Source: Alphaproteobacteria bacterium (GTDB lineage: Bacteria > Pseudomonadota > Alphaproteobacteria > Sphingomonadales > Sphingomonadaceae). Taken from it: a stretch of DNA of 38,033 bases. How positions within the stretch are numbered: the first letter of the stretch is position 1; each line of letters opens with the position of its first letter. The notes below the pieces were generated by a model that saw nothing but the letters and a program-made list of their open reading frames with translations, did not search any database and had not been told where the DNA came from. Made by a program: the position numbers and the translations under genes. The stretch spans positions 1 to 38,033 of the forward strand of contig JAHJHL010000001.1 in assembly GCA_018823905.1 (NCBI GenBank), written 5' to 3'. Positions 15,351 to 23,077 of the stretch are shown here, in pieces.

Positions 15351-15679
15351 GATTGTTCGTCCTTTGTGTACTCATTTGGTGTGCCCACCGAGTCACTAAC
15401 GAACAGAAAACCGAGACTTCTGCGCCTTACAGGCGATTTGGTGACCCCTACGGGACCAGATGCACTAGAGTCAAATATATGAAAAAATTGGTATAATTCT
15501 CATTGAAATGCGATTTCTACCATCATTTATACCATCAATTTTTTCTTCTGGAAGATTATCGCGGTTCGGGTTCCGGATAGGCACCCGATGTCGATTCAAA
15601 CGGCATTCGACGATGGTGAACTCTGACCGGTTTAGGTTCGGCTTGCTCAATGATCGGTACCCATATTTGCCAGTTCGCC

Positions 15680-15701
15680 GTACGGAAAACGTACGGAAAA
15701 C
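15680..15701. repeat. Tandem 11-bp direct repeat, possible integrase arm site
   Basis: Two perfect adjacent copies of GTACGGAAAAC (15680-15690 and 15691-15701), about 95 bases from the tRNA-type attachment fragment and on the integrase side of it. Short direct repeats beside an att core are often arm-type binding sites of tyrosine integrases; that role is inferred here. Confidence 0.5.
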
Positions 15702-15795
15702 ACGGTGAGATTTAGTGGGTTTCATGAGACAGCTGATTGAGCAAATCCAATCACTTAGTGTCTCATAAGTTCTTGTAAAAACGTGGTTTTTCTCG

Positions 15796-15840
15796 CTCCG
15801 AAGGCAGAGGCCAGGGGTTCGAATCCCTTCGGGTGCGCCA
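15796..15840 (+). other. 3' fragment of tRNA-Arg(CCG): attachment-site (att) remnant
   Basis: The 45 bases fold as the 3' part of a tRNA: anticodon loop CTCCGAA (anticodon CCG, 15798-15800), 3' anticodon strand GGCAG, five-base variable loop AGGCC, T arm AGGGG-TTCGAAT-CCCTT, acceptor strand CGGGTGC, discriminator G and encoded CCA. Upstream of the loop the sequence (TCTCG) does not pair with GGCAG, and no D arm or 5' acceptor strand is present, so the tRNA identity ends in the anticodon loop. This is the usual crossover zone of tyrosine integrases. It is therefore an att copy left by integration, not a working tRNA. The integrase fragment starts 446 bases to the left. Confidence 0.85.
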
Positions 15841-15881
15841 TTTTTCACCCATCGACATTCATTCCACGCGCCGGGCGGTAT

Positions 15882-16154
15882 TCACGCGGCCGCCGCCTCG
15901 TGGCGCGCGCGCGTTCCTTTGTCCGCCGGGTCGCAAACGGCGCTGGCGATCAGCACGCTTTCGCGCAGTTTTGCGGTGATTATGGCAGCTGTTTGCGCAT
16001 CGAGATCGTCCAGCGCGACTTCGATATTGAAAAGGCCGCCGCGTAGCTGCGCCGACACCATCGAAGGGATCAGCGATCGTTGCGCAAAGATTCCGGCGAT
16101 GCGCGGCAGCGTTTGCGGGTCGGGAACCGCGACGATCCGGAAATAATGGCTCAC
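15882..16154 (-). CDS. Small ACT-domain-like protein
   Basis: A 90-residue protein. Residues 3-72 read as a single ACT-like regulatory fold (YFRIVAVPDPQTLPRIAGIFAQRSLIPSMVSAQL...), the type that binds amino acids and controls metabolic enzymes. It begins at a GTG that overlaps the stop of the dehydrogenase upstream (GTGA), so the two are coupled. It may act as an amino-acid sensor for that enzyme or pathway (inference). The Ala-rich end (RARHEAAAA) is probably unstructured. Confidence 0.75.
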   Translation of the reverse strand: MSHYFRIVAVPDPQTLPRIAGIFAQRSLIPSMVSAQLRGGLFNIEVALDDLDAQTAAIITAKLRESVLIASAVCDPADKGTRARHEAAAA

Positions 16155-17203
16155 GCCGCGAGCTGCCCTGCGGTCGCGATCAGCCGTTCTGCGGTTTCGT
16201 CGGCAACGGTGGCGGGGGAGAGGCCACGGCGCGCTGCTTCTTCCAGAATCGCGGTGACGCGCGGGCCGATCTGGGCGACACGGCTCGCCACGCTGGCGGC
16301 GCTCTCGCCCAGATATTCGGCCGAGACGCTGATGATGCCGCCCGCGTTGGCGACATAGTCGGGTACGTAGGTGATGCCGCGGTCGCGCAGCATGTCCGCG
16401 ATTTCAGGTGTCGCGAGCTGGTTGTTGGCGCCGCCGCACACCAGCCGCGCCTGCATCGCCGCGACGGTCGGTTCGTCGAGCACGCCGCCGAGCGCGCAGG
16501 GGACAAAGATGTCGGCGTCGACCGATGCAATTACATCGGCGCCGACGACGCGCGCGCCGAGGATCGTGGCGAGCCGGTCGCGGCGCCCGGGCCCAACATC
16601 GGCGATGACCAGCCGCGCCCCAGCATCGGCAAGGCGGCGGCACAGTTCGGCGCCGACGTTGCCGGTCCCCTGTACGGCCACGGTGAGCCCTTTCAAATCC
16701 GATCCCAGCGCGAAGGCGGCGCCCGCCTCGATCGCGCCAAACACGCCTTGCGCGGTCCATGGCGACGGATCGCCGCCCGCCGCCGCGCCGACCGCGGCCA
16801 GTCCGGCGACATGGCGCGTCTGGCTGGCGACCTCGTGCATGTCGGCAACGCTGGTGCCGACGTCCTCGGCGGTGACGTAGCGCCCGTTCAGCGCCGCGAC
16901 CGCTTGGCCAAAAGCACGGAACAGCGCGGCGCGGTCGAACGGGCCGTCGGGACGGCGCAGCACCGCCTTGGCGCCGCCAAAGGGCAGGCCCGCCATCGCG
17001 TTTTTGTAGCTCATCCCTTCGGCGAGCCGGAAGGCGTCGGTGAACGCCTGGTCGAGATCGGGGTAGTACCACAGGCGGCAGCCCCCGGCACCCGGCCCCA
17101 ATGTCGTCGAATGGACGACGATGATGCCGTCGAGTCCGGCGCTCTTGTCCTCCAGGCGGACGGTTTCGAGGGCGGGCAAACGACCCGAAAATTGCAATAC
17201 CAT
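16151..17203 (-). CDS. Glu/Leu/Phe/Val dehydrogenase family amino-acid dehydrogenase
   Basis: A 350-residue NAD(P)-dependent oxidative deaminase. Visible: the substrate domain with GPGAGGCRLW (residues 36-45) and the catalytic lysine region MSYKNAMAGLPFGGAKAVL (two lysines in the family pattern); the acidic motif TAEDVGTSVADM; and the Rossmann motif VAVQGTGNVGAELC. Length and motifs fit leucine or phenylalanine dehydrogenase rather than the longer glutamate enzymes. It would convert an amino acid to its 2-oxo acid in the cytoplasm. It is divergent from an Lrp/AsnC regulator and coupled to a downstream ACT-like gene, consistent with induction by amino acids. Exact substrate specificity cannot be read reliably. 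Confidence 0.9.
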   Translation of the reverse strand: MVLQFSGRLPALETVRLEDKSAGLDGIIVVHSTTLGPGAGGCRLWYYPDLDQAFTDAFRLAEGMSYKNAMAGLPFGGAKAVLRRPDGPFDRAALFRAFGQAVAALNGRYVTAEDVGTSVADMHEVASQTRHVAGLAAVGAAAGGDPSPWTAQGVFGAIEAGAAFALGSDLKGLTVAVQGTGNVGAELCRRLADAGARLVIADVGPGRRDRLATILGARVVGADVIASVDADIFVPCALGGVLDEPTVAAMQARLVCGGANNQLATPEIADMLRDRGITYVPDYVANAGGIISVSAEYLGESAASVASRVAQIGPRVTAILEEAARRGLSPATVADETAERLIATAGQLAA

Positions 17204-17323
17204 GACGGCCTCCTGTTCTGTGCCGCTTATCGCAGAGGGACAGAGGTCAATCTTGCTCGATATTTCGACTTTTTGCAGCTATTCCGGTCAGTATAACTCA
17301 CAAATTCGCTTATTGAGGTGGAA

Positions 17324-17788
17324 ATGACCGATCTGGATCCGTTCGAGAAGAATATCATTCGCGAGCTGCAACGCGATGCCAGCCTGACCACCGCCGAGCT
17401 GGCCGAGCGCGTCGGGCTGTCGCCGTCGCCCTGCTGGCGGCGCATCGATCGGCTCGAACGCGACGGCTATATCAAGGGGCGGGTCGCAGTGATCGACCGG
17501 CGCAAGGTCGGTCTGCACGCGCATATTTTTGCGCAGGTTAAACTCAACGCGCACGGCCGCGCCAACCTCGACGAGTTCAGCGACGCAATCGCCGCCTTTC
17601 CCGAGGTGCTCGGCGCCTATGTGTTGATGGGCAATATGGACTTCATGCTGCGCATCGTGGCGAAGGACATCGACGCCTATGAGGCGTTTTTCTTCGACAA
17701 GCTGAGCAAGCTGCCCGGGGTGCAGGAAATCAACTCGACGGTGGCGCTGTCCGAAATCAAGTCGACGAACGAATTGCCGATTATCTAG
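17324..17788 (+). CDS. Lrp/AsnC-family transcriptional regulator
   Basis: A 154-residue regulator. The N-terminal HTH (LDPFEKNIIRELQRDASLTT, then AELAERVGLSPSPCWRRIDRL) is followed by a RAM/AsnC ligand domain with VLGAYVLMGNMDFMLRIVAKD and the C-terminal VQEINSTVALSEIK. Such proteins bind amino acids and usually control their own divergent neighbour, here the amino-acid dehydrogenase at 16151-17203. ATG at 17324 is preferred over GTG at 17318, with GAGG five bases upstream. The AT-rich 120-base divergent region is the likely binding site. Confidence 0.93.
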   Translation: MTDLDPFEKNIIRELQRDASLTTAELAERVGLSPSPCWRRIDRLERDGYIKGRVAVIDRRKVGLHAHIFAQVKLNAHGRANLDEFSDAIAAFPEVLGAYVLMGNMDFMLRIVAKDIDAYEAFFFDKLSKLPGVQEINSTVALSEIKSTNELPII

Positions 17789-17897
17789 GGTCCGATAGGC
17801 GCTGCAGCCACGGCGACCGGTTTGACTCGCGCCGCGGGGTAAGCCAGATGCCCCGACGTAAAGGTTTCGGCGACGTAGCGGAGGGGATCAGCATCAG

Positions 17898-19094
17898 ATG
17901 TATGACTTGCTGACCGGCCTGTCGGTAATCGAAGCTTCGTCCTTCGTCGCCTCGCCCACCGCCGGGCTCTATTGCGCGCAAATGGGCGCTGAGGTGATCC
18001 GCGTCGACCAGATCGGCGGCGGTCCCGATTTTCGCCGCTGGCCGGTGACCACGGATAATGACTCGCTCTACTGGGAAAATCTCAACCGCGCCAAAAAGTC
18101 GGTCGCGCTTGATTTAAGTCGGCCCGAGGGGCGCGAACTGTTGCAGGCGCTGGTGCGCGCAACGGGCCAGTTCATCACCAATTTCCCGGTCGGCGGCTTC
18201 TTGTCGCATGAAGAGCTGGCCGCGGGGCGCGCTGACCTGATCACCGTCCGCATCATGGGCTGGGCCGACGGCTCGCCCGCGCTCGATTACACGGTCAACA
18301 ACAGCGTCGGCTATCCGATGCTCACCGGTACCGGCCCCGAACCGGTCAACCATGTGCTGCCCGCGTGGGATTTGCTCAGCGGTGCTTATGCCGCCTTTGC
18401 GCTGCTCGCCGCGATCCAGCGGCGCAGCACGACGGGCGCGGGCGGCGAGGTGAGAATCCCGCTGTCCGATGTCGCGATCGGCACCGTTGCCAATCTCGGC
18501 GGGGTGGCCGAGGTGCTTTACAGCGGCGCGAACCGGCCGCGGCTCGGCAATGCGGTCTATGGCCTGTTCGGACGCGATTTCGTCACCGCCGATGACCAGC
18601 GGACAATGATCGTCGTCGTAACGCCGCGGCAATGGGCCAATCTGGTCGCAGCGCTCGGTCTGGACGAAGCGATTGCCGCGGTCGAGGCGGCGCGCGGGGT
18701 GTCTTTTGCGAGCGACGACGGGCTGCGCTTCACCCATCGCGACGCGTTGTATCCGCTTTTCGAGGCAGCCATTGCTCGCCGCAGTCATGCCGATCTGGCG
18801 GCTGCGTTCGACGCCGGTGGGATCGTTCATTCGCCCTATCGCACGATGTTCGACGCGGTGCAGGATCCGGCGCTGGTCGCGGATAACCCGATCTTTGGCG
18901 CCGCGGACAACCCCAGCGGTTTCGCCTATCCCGCGGCGGGAGCCTTTGCGACCTTGCCGCAGGACGCGCGCCAGCCGCCGCGCCCTGCGCCGCGCAATGG
19001 CGAACATAGCGAAGAAATTTTGGCGGACCGGCTGTCGCTGCCGTCGGGTGAGATTGCCCGGCTGATCGATGCCGGTATCGTCGGCATTGCCTGA
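17898..19094 (+). CDS. Class III CoA-transferase (CaiB/BaiF), 2-methylfumaryl-CoA isomerase-like
   Basis: A 398-residue cytoplasmic enzyme that would move CoA between, or within, carboxylic acids. Family marks: GLSVIEASSFVASPTAGLYCAQMGAEVIRVD at residues 8-38, NLNRAKKSVALDL, and the catalytic-aspartate region LPAWDLLSGAYAAF. The opening with GGGPDFRRWP resembles proteins annotated as 2-methylfumaryl-CoA isomerase (intramolecular CoA transfer), but this is by eye only. It is the first gene of a three-gene operon with a thiolase (15 bases downstream) and an acyl-CoA dehydrogenase, which suggests activation or rearrangement of an acyl-CoA before dehydrogenation and thiolysis. Confidence 0.85.
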   Translation: MYDLLTGLSVIEASSFVASPTAGLYCAQMGAEVIRVDQIGGGPDFRRWPVTTDNDSLYWENLNRAKKSVALDLSRPEGRELLQALVRATGQFITNFPVGGFLSHEELAAGRADLITVRIMGWADGSPALDYTVNNSVGYPMLTGTGPEPVNHVLPAWDLLSGAYAAFALLAAIQRRSTTGAGGEVRIPLSDVAIGTVANLGGVAEVLYSGANRPRLGNAVYGLFGRDFVTADDQRTMIVVVTPRQWANLVAALGLDEAIAAVEAARGVSFASDDGLRFTHRDALYPLFEAAIARRSHADLAAAFDAGGIVHSPYRTMFDAVQDPALVADNPIFGAADNPSGFAYPAAGAFATLPQDARQPPRPAPRNGEHSEEILADRLSLPSGEIARLIDAGIVGIA

Positions 19095-19109
19095 AACCTG
19101 GAGAATGAC

Positions 19110-20339
19110 ATGACCCTGCGCCGCGCCGCCATCGTTGCCCCGATCCGTACCGCCGTCGGAAAATTCGGCGGCGCGCTCGCCAGCCTCGATGCCGGGCAGC
19201 TCGGCGCGGTGGTGCTGAAGGCACTGATAGAGCGCACCGCGATCGACCCGGCGCGCGTCGACGATGTCGTCTTTTCGCAAGGCTATGGCAATGGCGAGGC
19301 GCCGAGCATCGGCCATTGGTCTTGGCTCGCCGCCGGGCTGCCGCTCGAAGTGCCGGGGTACCAGCTCGACCGCCGCTGCGGATCGGGGCTGCAGGCGATC
19401 GCCAACGCCGCGATGATGGTTCAGACCGGGATGTCCGACGTTGTCGTCGCGGGCGGGGTCGAATCGATGTCGAACGTCGAACATTACAGCATCGATGTGC
19501 GCAAGGGCGTGCGCGCCGGCAATCTGGTGCTCCACGACCGGCTGACCCGCGGACGGTTGATGTCGCAGCCGATCGAGCGTTTCGGGGTAATCAGCGGAAT
19601 GATCGAGACCGCCGAAAATCTGGCGAAGGATTATGACATCACGCGCGAAGCCGCCGACGCCTATGCGGTGCAGAGCCATCAGCGCGCCGCCGCGGCGTGG
19701 GCCAAGGGGCTGTTCGACGACGAGTTGGTCCCGGTCGCGGTGCCGCAGCGCAAGGGCGATCCGGTGATCTTTGCCCATGACGAGGGCTATCGCGCCGATG
19801 CGACGCTCGAATCGCTTGGCGCGCTGCGCGCGATCGAGGCGAAGACTATTCCGGGGGCGGTGGTGACCGCGGGCAATGCCAGCCAGCAGAATGATGCCGC
19901 CGCCGCGTGCCTCGTCGTGGCCGAGGACAAGCTCGACGAACTTGGGCTCGAACCGATCGCCTGGTTCCACAGCTGGGCCGCGGCGGGCTGTGACCCCAGC
20001 CGGATGGGCATCGGTCCGGTTCCCGCGGTCGAACGGCTGTTCGCGCGCACCGGACTCGGCTGGGGCGACATCGATCTGGTTGAATTGAACGAGGCTTTCG
20101 CGCCGCAGGTGCTCGCCTGCCTGAAAGGCTGGGGCTGGGCGGAGGACGACAGCCGCCGCGACATGCTCAACGTCAACGGCTCGGGCATTTCGCTCGGGCA
20201 TCCGATCGGCGCGACCGGCGGGCGCATCTTGGCCAACCTGACGCGCGAGCTGGTGCGCCGCGATGGGCGCTACGGGCTCGAGACGATGTGTATCGGCGGC
20301 GGGCAGGGCATCGCGGCGATTTTCGAGCGCGCCGCCTGA
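19110..20339 (+). CDS. Thiolase (acetyl-CoA acetyltransferase family)
   Basis: A 409-residue degradative or biosynthetic thiolase. The nucleophilic cysteine is in DRRCGSGLQAIANA (about residue 90), the catalytic histidine in NGSGISLGHPIGATGGR, and the second cysteine in CIGGGQGIA. Conserved AGGVESMSN and ELNEAFAPQVLAC are present. It would cleave a 3-ketoacyl-CoA, releasing acetyl-CoA or propionyl-CoA, or condense two acyl-CoAs. ATG at 19110 follows GGAG. Its TGA shares a base with the ATG of the acyl-CoA dehydrogenase (TGATG), so the two are coupled. The chain-length preference is not evident. Confidence 0.93.
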   Translation: MTLRRAAIVAPIRTAVGKFGGALASLDAGQLGAVVLKALIERTAIDPARVDDVVFSQGYGNGEAPSIGHWSWLAAGLPLEVPGYQLDRRCGSGLQAIANAAMMVQTGMSDVVVAGGVESMSNVEHYSIDVRKGVRAGNLVLHDRLTRGRLMSQPIERFGVISGMIETAENLAKDYDITREAADAYAVQSHQRAAAAWAKGLFDDELVPVAVPQRKGDPVIFAHDEGYRADATLESLGALRAIEAKTIPGAVVTAGNASQQNDAAAACLVVAEDKLDELGLEPIAWFHSWAAAGCDPSRMGIGPVPAVERLFARTGLGWGDIDLVELNEAFAPQVLACLKGWGWAEDDSRRDMLNVNGSGISLGHPIGATGGRILANLTRELVRRDGRYGLETMCIGGGQGIAAIFERAA

Positions 20340-21931
20340 TGGATTTGCGGCAAGCGCTGCAAGCGGCGGACATCTATCGCGCCGCCGCGGCGGATGCGCT
20401 CGCCGCCCGGTTGGCCGAGCGGCAGATCGACCGCGAGCAGCGCGCCGCGCATGGCTTTGCGTGGGTCGCAACGACGGTCGCGGCGCTGGGCGCGGTGCTG
20501 GATTGGTGCCAAGCCGGGCAGGGCTCCAATCCGCTCGACGCAAAGATTGCGACGCTCGCTTTCGCCGAGGGGATCGGCCAGCTCGTTGGCGGCTTGCCGA
20601 TGGGGCAGAACGAGATATTTCGCCCCGCCGACCTGGGCATCGGCGCGGCGGCGCGGACGCTGGCCGATTTGTGCGGCGACTTGCTCAACGTTGACCATGC
20701 CGCGCTACGGGCGGAGGTTACCGCGGCGCTCGCTGGCGGCGACTGGCCCAGCGAAACGCTGCACGATGCCGATCTCGACGCGATCCGCGACCAGTTTCGC
20801 CGCTTCACCGACGCCGAAATCTTGCCGCACGCGCATGGCTGGCACCTTGCCAACGCGCTGATCCCCGATGAAACGGTGCGCGCAATGGCCGACCTCGGCG
20901 CCTTCGGCGTCTGCATCCCCGAGGCGTTCGGTGGACTGGGCCTGTCGAAGCTGGTGATGTGCATCGTCACCGAGGAATTGTCGCGCGGCTGGATCGGCGC
21001 GGGATCGCTGGGTACGCGATCGGAGATCGCGGGCGAACTGATTGCGATGGGCGGTACCGACGCGCAAAAGGCCGACTGGCTGCCACGGATCGCGAGCGGC
21101 GAGGTGCTGCCGACCGCGGTGTTCACCGAACCTGATGTCGGATCCGACCTCGGCTCGCTCCAGACGCGCGCGCGCCGAAATGACGACGGGGCGTGGATCA
21201 TCGACGGCGCGAAGACATGGATCACCCACGCCGCGCGGTCAGACCTGATGACTCTGCTCGCGCGCACCTTGCCCGCCGCGAAAGGCTATGGCGGACTGTC
21301 GATGCTGCTTGTCCCCAAGCCGCGCGGGACTGAAGCCAATCCTTTCCCCGCTGACGGCATGACCGGCAGCGAGATCGAGGTGCTCGGTTATCGCGGGATG
21401 CGCGAATATGCGCTGCAATTCGATACGATGACCGCGCCCGCCGACGCGCTGCTCGGCGGCGAAGAGGGGCAGGGGTTCAAGCAGTTGATGCGCACCTTCG
21501 AGGGCGCGCGCATTCAGACCGCGGCGCGCGCGGTCGGGGTGGCGCGGCGCGCGCTCGAACTGGGGCTGGATTATGCGCTCAGCCGCAAACAATTCGGCCA
21601 GGCGATTGTCACCTTCCCCCGCGTCGCCGACAAGTTGGCGATGAGCCTGGTCGATTTCATCACCGCGCGCGAGCTAAGCTATGCCGCGGCGCGGGCGAAG
21701 GATAGTGGCAAGCGTTGCGACATCGAAGCGGGGATGGCGAAATTGCTTGCCGCGCGCGCCGCCTGGTCAAACGCCGACGCCAGCCTGCAAATCCACGGCG
21801 GCAACGGTTATGCGCTCGAATATGAGATCAGCCGGGTGCTGTGCGATGCGCGCATCCTCAACATTTTTGAAGGCGCGGCGGAAATTCAGGCGCAAGTGAT
21901 CGCGCGCGGATTGATCGAACGGCGCAACTGA
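20339..21931 (+). CDS. Acyl-CoA dehydrogenase with unusual N-terminal extension
   Basis: A 530-residue FAD enzyme that introduces a 2,3 double bond in an acyl-CoA and passes electrons to ETF. From about residue 150 the normal three-domain fold is seen: LGAFGVCIPEAFGGLGLSKL, flavin-contact TAVFTEPDVGSDLGSLQT, WIIDGAKTWITHA, RKQFGQAIVTFPRVADKLA, and the C-terminal QIHGGNGYALEYEISR...FEGAAEIQ. The first ~145 residues are extra compared with a typical ~380-residue enzyme; they are helical and Ala-rich, with a helical-bundle look (QALQAADIYRAAAADALA). The start is set by the TGATG overlap with the thiolase. The substrate is probably not a plain fatty acyl-CoA given the CoA-transferase partner; that is inference. 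Confidence 0.88.
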   Translation: MDLRQALQAADIYRAAAADALAARLAERQIDREQRAAHGFAWVATTVAALGAVLDWCQAGQGSNPLDAKIATLAFAEGIGQLVGGLPMGQNEIFRPADLGIGAAARTLADLCGDLLNVDHAALRAEVTAALAGGDWPSETLHDADLDAIRDQFRRFTDAEILPHAHGWHLANALIPDETVRAMADLGAFGVCIPEAFGGLGLSKLVMCIVTEELSRGWIGAGSLGTRSEIAGELIAMGGTDAQKADWLPRIASGEVLPTAVFTEPDVGSDLGSLQTRARRNDDGAWIIDGAKTWITHAARSDLMTLLARTLPAAKGYGGLSMLLVPKPRGTEANPFPADGMTGSEIEVLGYRGMREYALQFDTMTAPADALLGGEEGQGFKQLMRTFEGARIQTAARAVGVARRALELGLDYALSRKQFGQAIVTFPRVADKLAMSLVDFITARELSYAAARAKDSGKRCDIEAGMAKLLAARAAWSNADASLQIHGGNGYALEYEISRVLCDARILNIFEGAAEIQAQVIARGLIERRN

Positions 21932-22110
21932 TCCGCGGTTGGACGCGACGCGGCACTTTTTTGCGGTGCTTCGAAATAAAATTTGCCTCATAACAGGGTT
22001 AATGCGAAGGGCGCCAATCGCCGCGAAGCGAGCCTTTTTTGGGGGGAATCGTACGTTTCGGTCGAGCGATGCGCGGCCGTGTGTTCCGCCACCAAACTTG
22101 ATTTCGACTC

Positions 22111-22611
22111 GTGATGCTCTATTCCAAACCCGTGCACGGCGACCCCGACAATTACATCAGCCTGCTGTCTGTCGCGCAGATTGAAACGCTGCGGCACGTT
22201 TACGAGCACAAAAATTCCAAACAGATCGCGCGCCTGATGAATGTTTCGCCGCATACAGTGGACGAACGGGTGCGACGATCGTTAAAAAAACTCAATGCTT
22301 CCAATCGGATAGAGGCGGCTCGTATATTGGCGGTTAACGGTGTCTTCGACAATGTTACCCCTTATCAGCCTTTGACATATCAATTGATCGACCTAGGCGA
22401 CTCCCCGGCCGCCCCCGATGCCGAGCCGGGGCGCAGTTCGTTGCGGCGACTATTCGACATCGGTTTGCCATTTCCAACCGCGTCCCAGCCGGCCAACCGG
22501 CATGGGTTGATGGAAAGGATTATCTGGCCAATTTTGATCGCATTTGCGACGATTCTGGCTTTCTCCGCTCTTTATTCGATCCTTGTCGGACTTGGTCGGG
22601 TGATGACCTGA
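22111..22611 (+). CDS. LuxR-type HTH protein with C-terminal membrane anchor
   Basis: A 166-residue protein (GTG at 22111, or 165 from the adjacent ATG). Residues ~18-70 form a LuxR/GerE HTH (SVAQIETLRHVYEHKNSKQIARLM, then VSPHTVDERVRRSLKKLNA). A Pro/Ser-rich linker and a single transmembrane helix near the C-terminus (IIWPILIAFATILAFSALYSILVGL) follow. No receiver or autoinducer domain is present. The topology would place the HTH at the membrane inner face. Neither start has a strong ribosome binding site. A hairpin terminator follows it. The target is unknown; nearness to the flagellar cluster is the only hint. Confidence 0.8.
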   Translation: MMLYSKPVHGDPDNYISLLSVAQIETLRHVYEHKNSKQIARLMNVSPHTVDERVRRSLKKLNASNRIEAARILAVNGVFDNVTPYQPLTYQLIDLGDSPAAPDAEPGRSSLRRLFDIGLPFPTASQPANRHGLMERIIWPILIAFATILAFSALYSILVGLGRVMT

Positions 22612-22621
22612 CGTTCGAACC

Positions 22622-22657
22622 GAATGCTGCGGGGGGGAAACCGGTAGCATTCTTTTT
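22622..22657 (+). terminator. Hairpin terminator after the LuxR-type gene
   Basis: GAATGCT (22622-22628) pairs with AGCATTC (22646-22652), followed by TTTTTC. It sits immediately upstream of the next gene's ribosome binding site, so it could also attenuate read-through into it. Confidence 0.65.
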
Positions 22658-22671
22658 CAAGGAAAAAGAAA

Positions 22672-23052
22672 ATGCTGAATGAACGAGTTTCGGCCGCCAA
22701 AAAGATCGCAGCCGACCTGCACCAGGCCGAAGATGCCATCGACGAAGCAATGATCCGCATCGCGCAGCTCGCTGCCACCCTGCCCACCGCGCGCCGCGAC
22801 ACCAACATGTCGGCGATCGTCGGTCAGACCGCGATGTCCAAGGTCGCCAACGCGCTTGCCGCCGCCGGCGAAGTGCGCCAACTGCTCACCGACGCGCATC
22901 TCGCGCTGACGGTAACGCAGAAGGAAGTTGGCCTGGGAACGCGCATGTTCGGTGCCGGTGTCAAACCGCCTGCCGCCAAGCTGGTCGATGAAGGCAGCAA
23001 TGATCAGGCGGATGCCGAAGTCGCTGCCCTGCCGTTCGCGCAGGCCGTTTGA
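22672..23052 (+). CDS. Unknown 126-residue protein
   Basis: Not a family I recognise. The sequence is mostly alpha-helical and Ala-rich with no signal peptide or membrane segment; helices such as AAKKIAADLHQAEDAIDEAMIRIAQLAATL and KVANALAAAGEVRQLLTDAHLAL suggest a helical bundle or coiled coil. The C-terminal third is Pro/Asp-rich. A good ribosome binding site (AAGGAAA) precedes the ATG. It is followed 25 bases later by a small membrane protein gene, which may be co-transcribed. Confidence 0.75.
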   Translation: MLNERVSAAKKIAADLHQAEDAIDEAMIRIAQLAATLPTARRDTNMSAIVGQTAMSKVANALAAAGEVRQLLTDAHLALTVTQKEVGLGTRMFGAGVKPPAAKLVDEGSNDQADAEVAALPFAQAV

Positions 23053-23077
23053 TCATTAGGAAGGGTTAACAGCCACA

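Larger units (their letters stand above)
15351..15881. other. Non-coding stretch between integrase start and ACT gene, island edge
   Basis: About 530 bases without a credible gene and visibly less GC-rich than its surroundings, especially 15470-15545. It contains the integrase upstream region, a perfect tandem repeat at 15680-15701 and the tRNA-Arg 3' fragment at 15796-15840. The open frame on the minus strand beginning near 15848 is an artefact of translating tRNA sequence. Confidence 0.7.

Noticed and set aside
15471..15848. Open frame on the minus strand beginning MKNGAPEGIRTPGL
   Set aside because: It starts inside the antisense of the tRNA-Arg fragment; this opening is a well-known false protein produced by translating tRNA sequence, and the rest has no family resemblance.
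18114..20543. 809-codon minus-strand open frame across the CoA-transferase and thiolase genes
   Set aside because: High-GC antisense shadow; both plus-strand genes carry catalytic motifs while this frame is Arg/Ala/Asp-rich without motifs.
21955..21976. Sigma-54-like CGGCAC...TGC upstream of the LuxR-type gene
   Set aside because: The distance between the GG and GC dinucleotides is one base too short for a working -24/-12 promoter.
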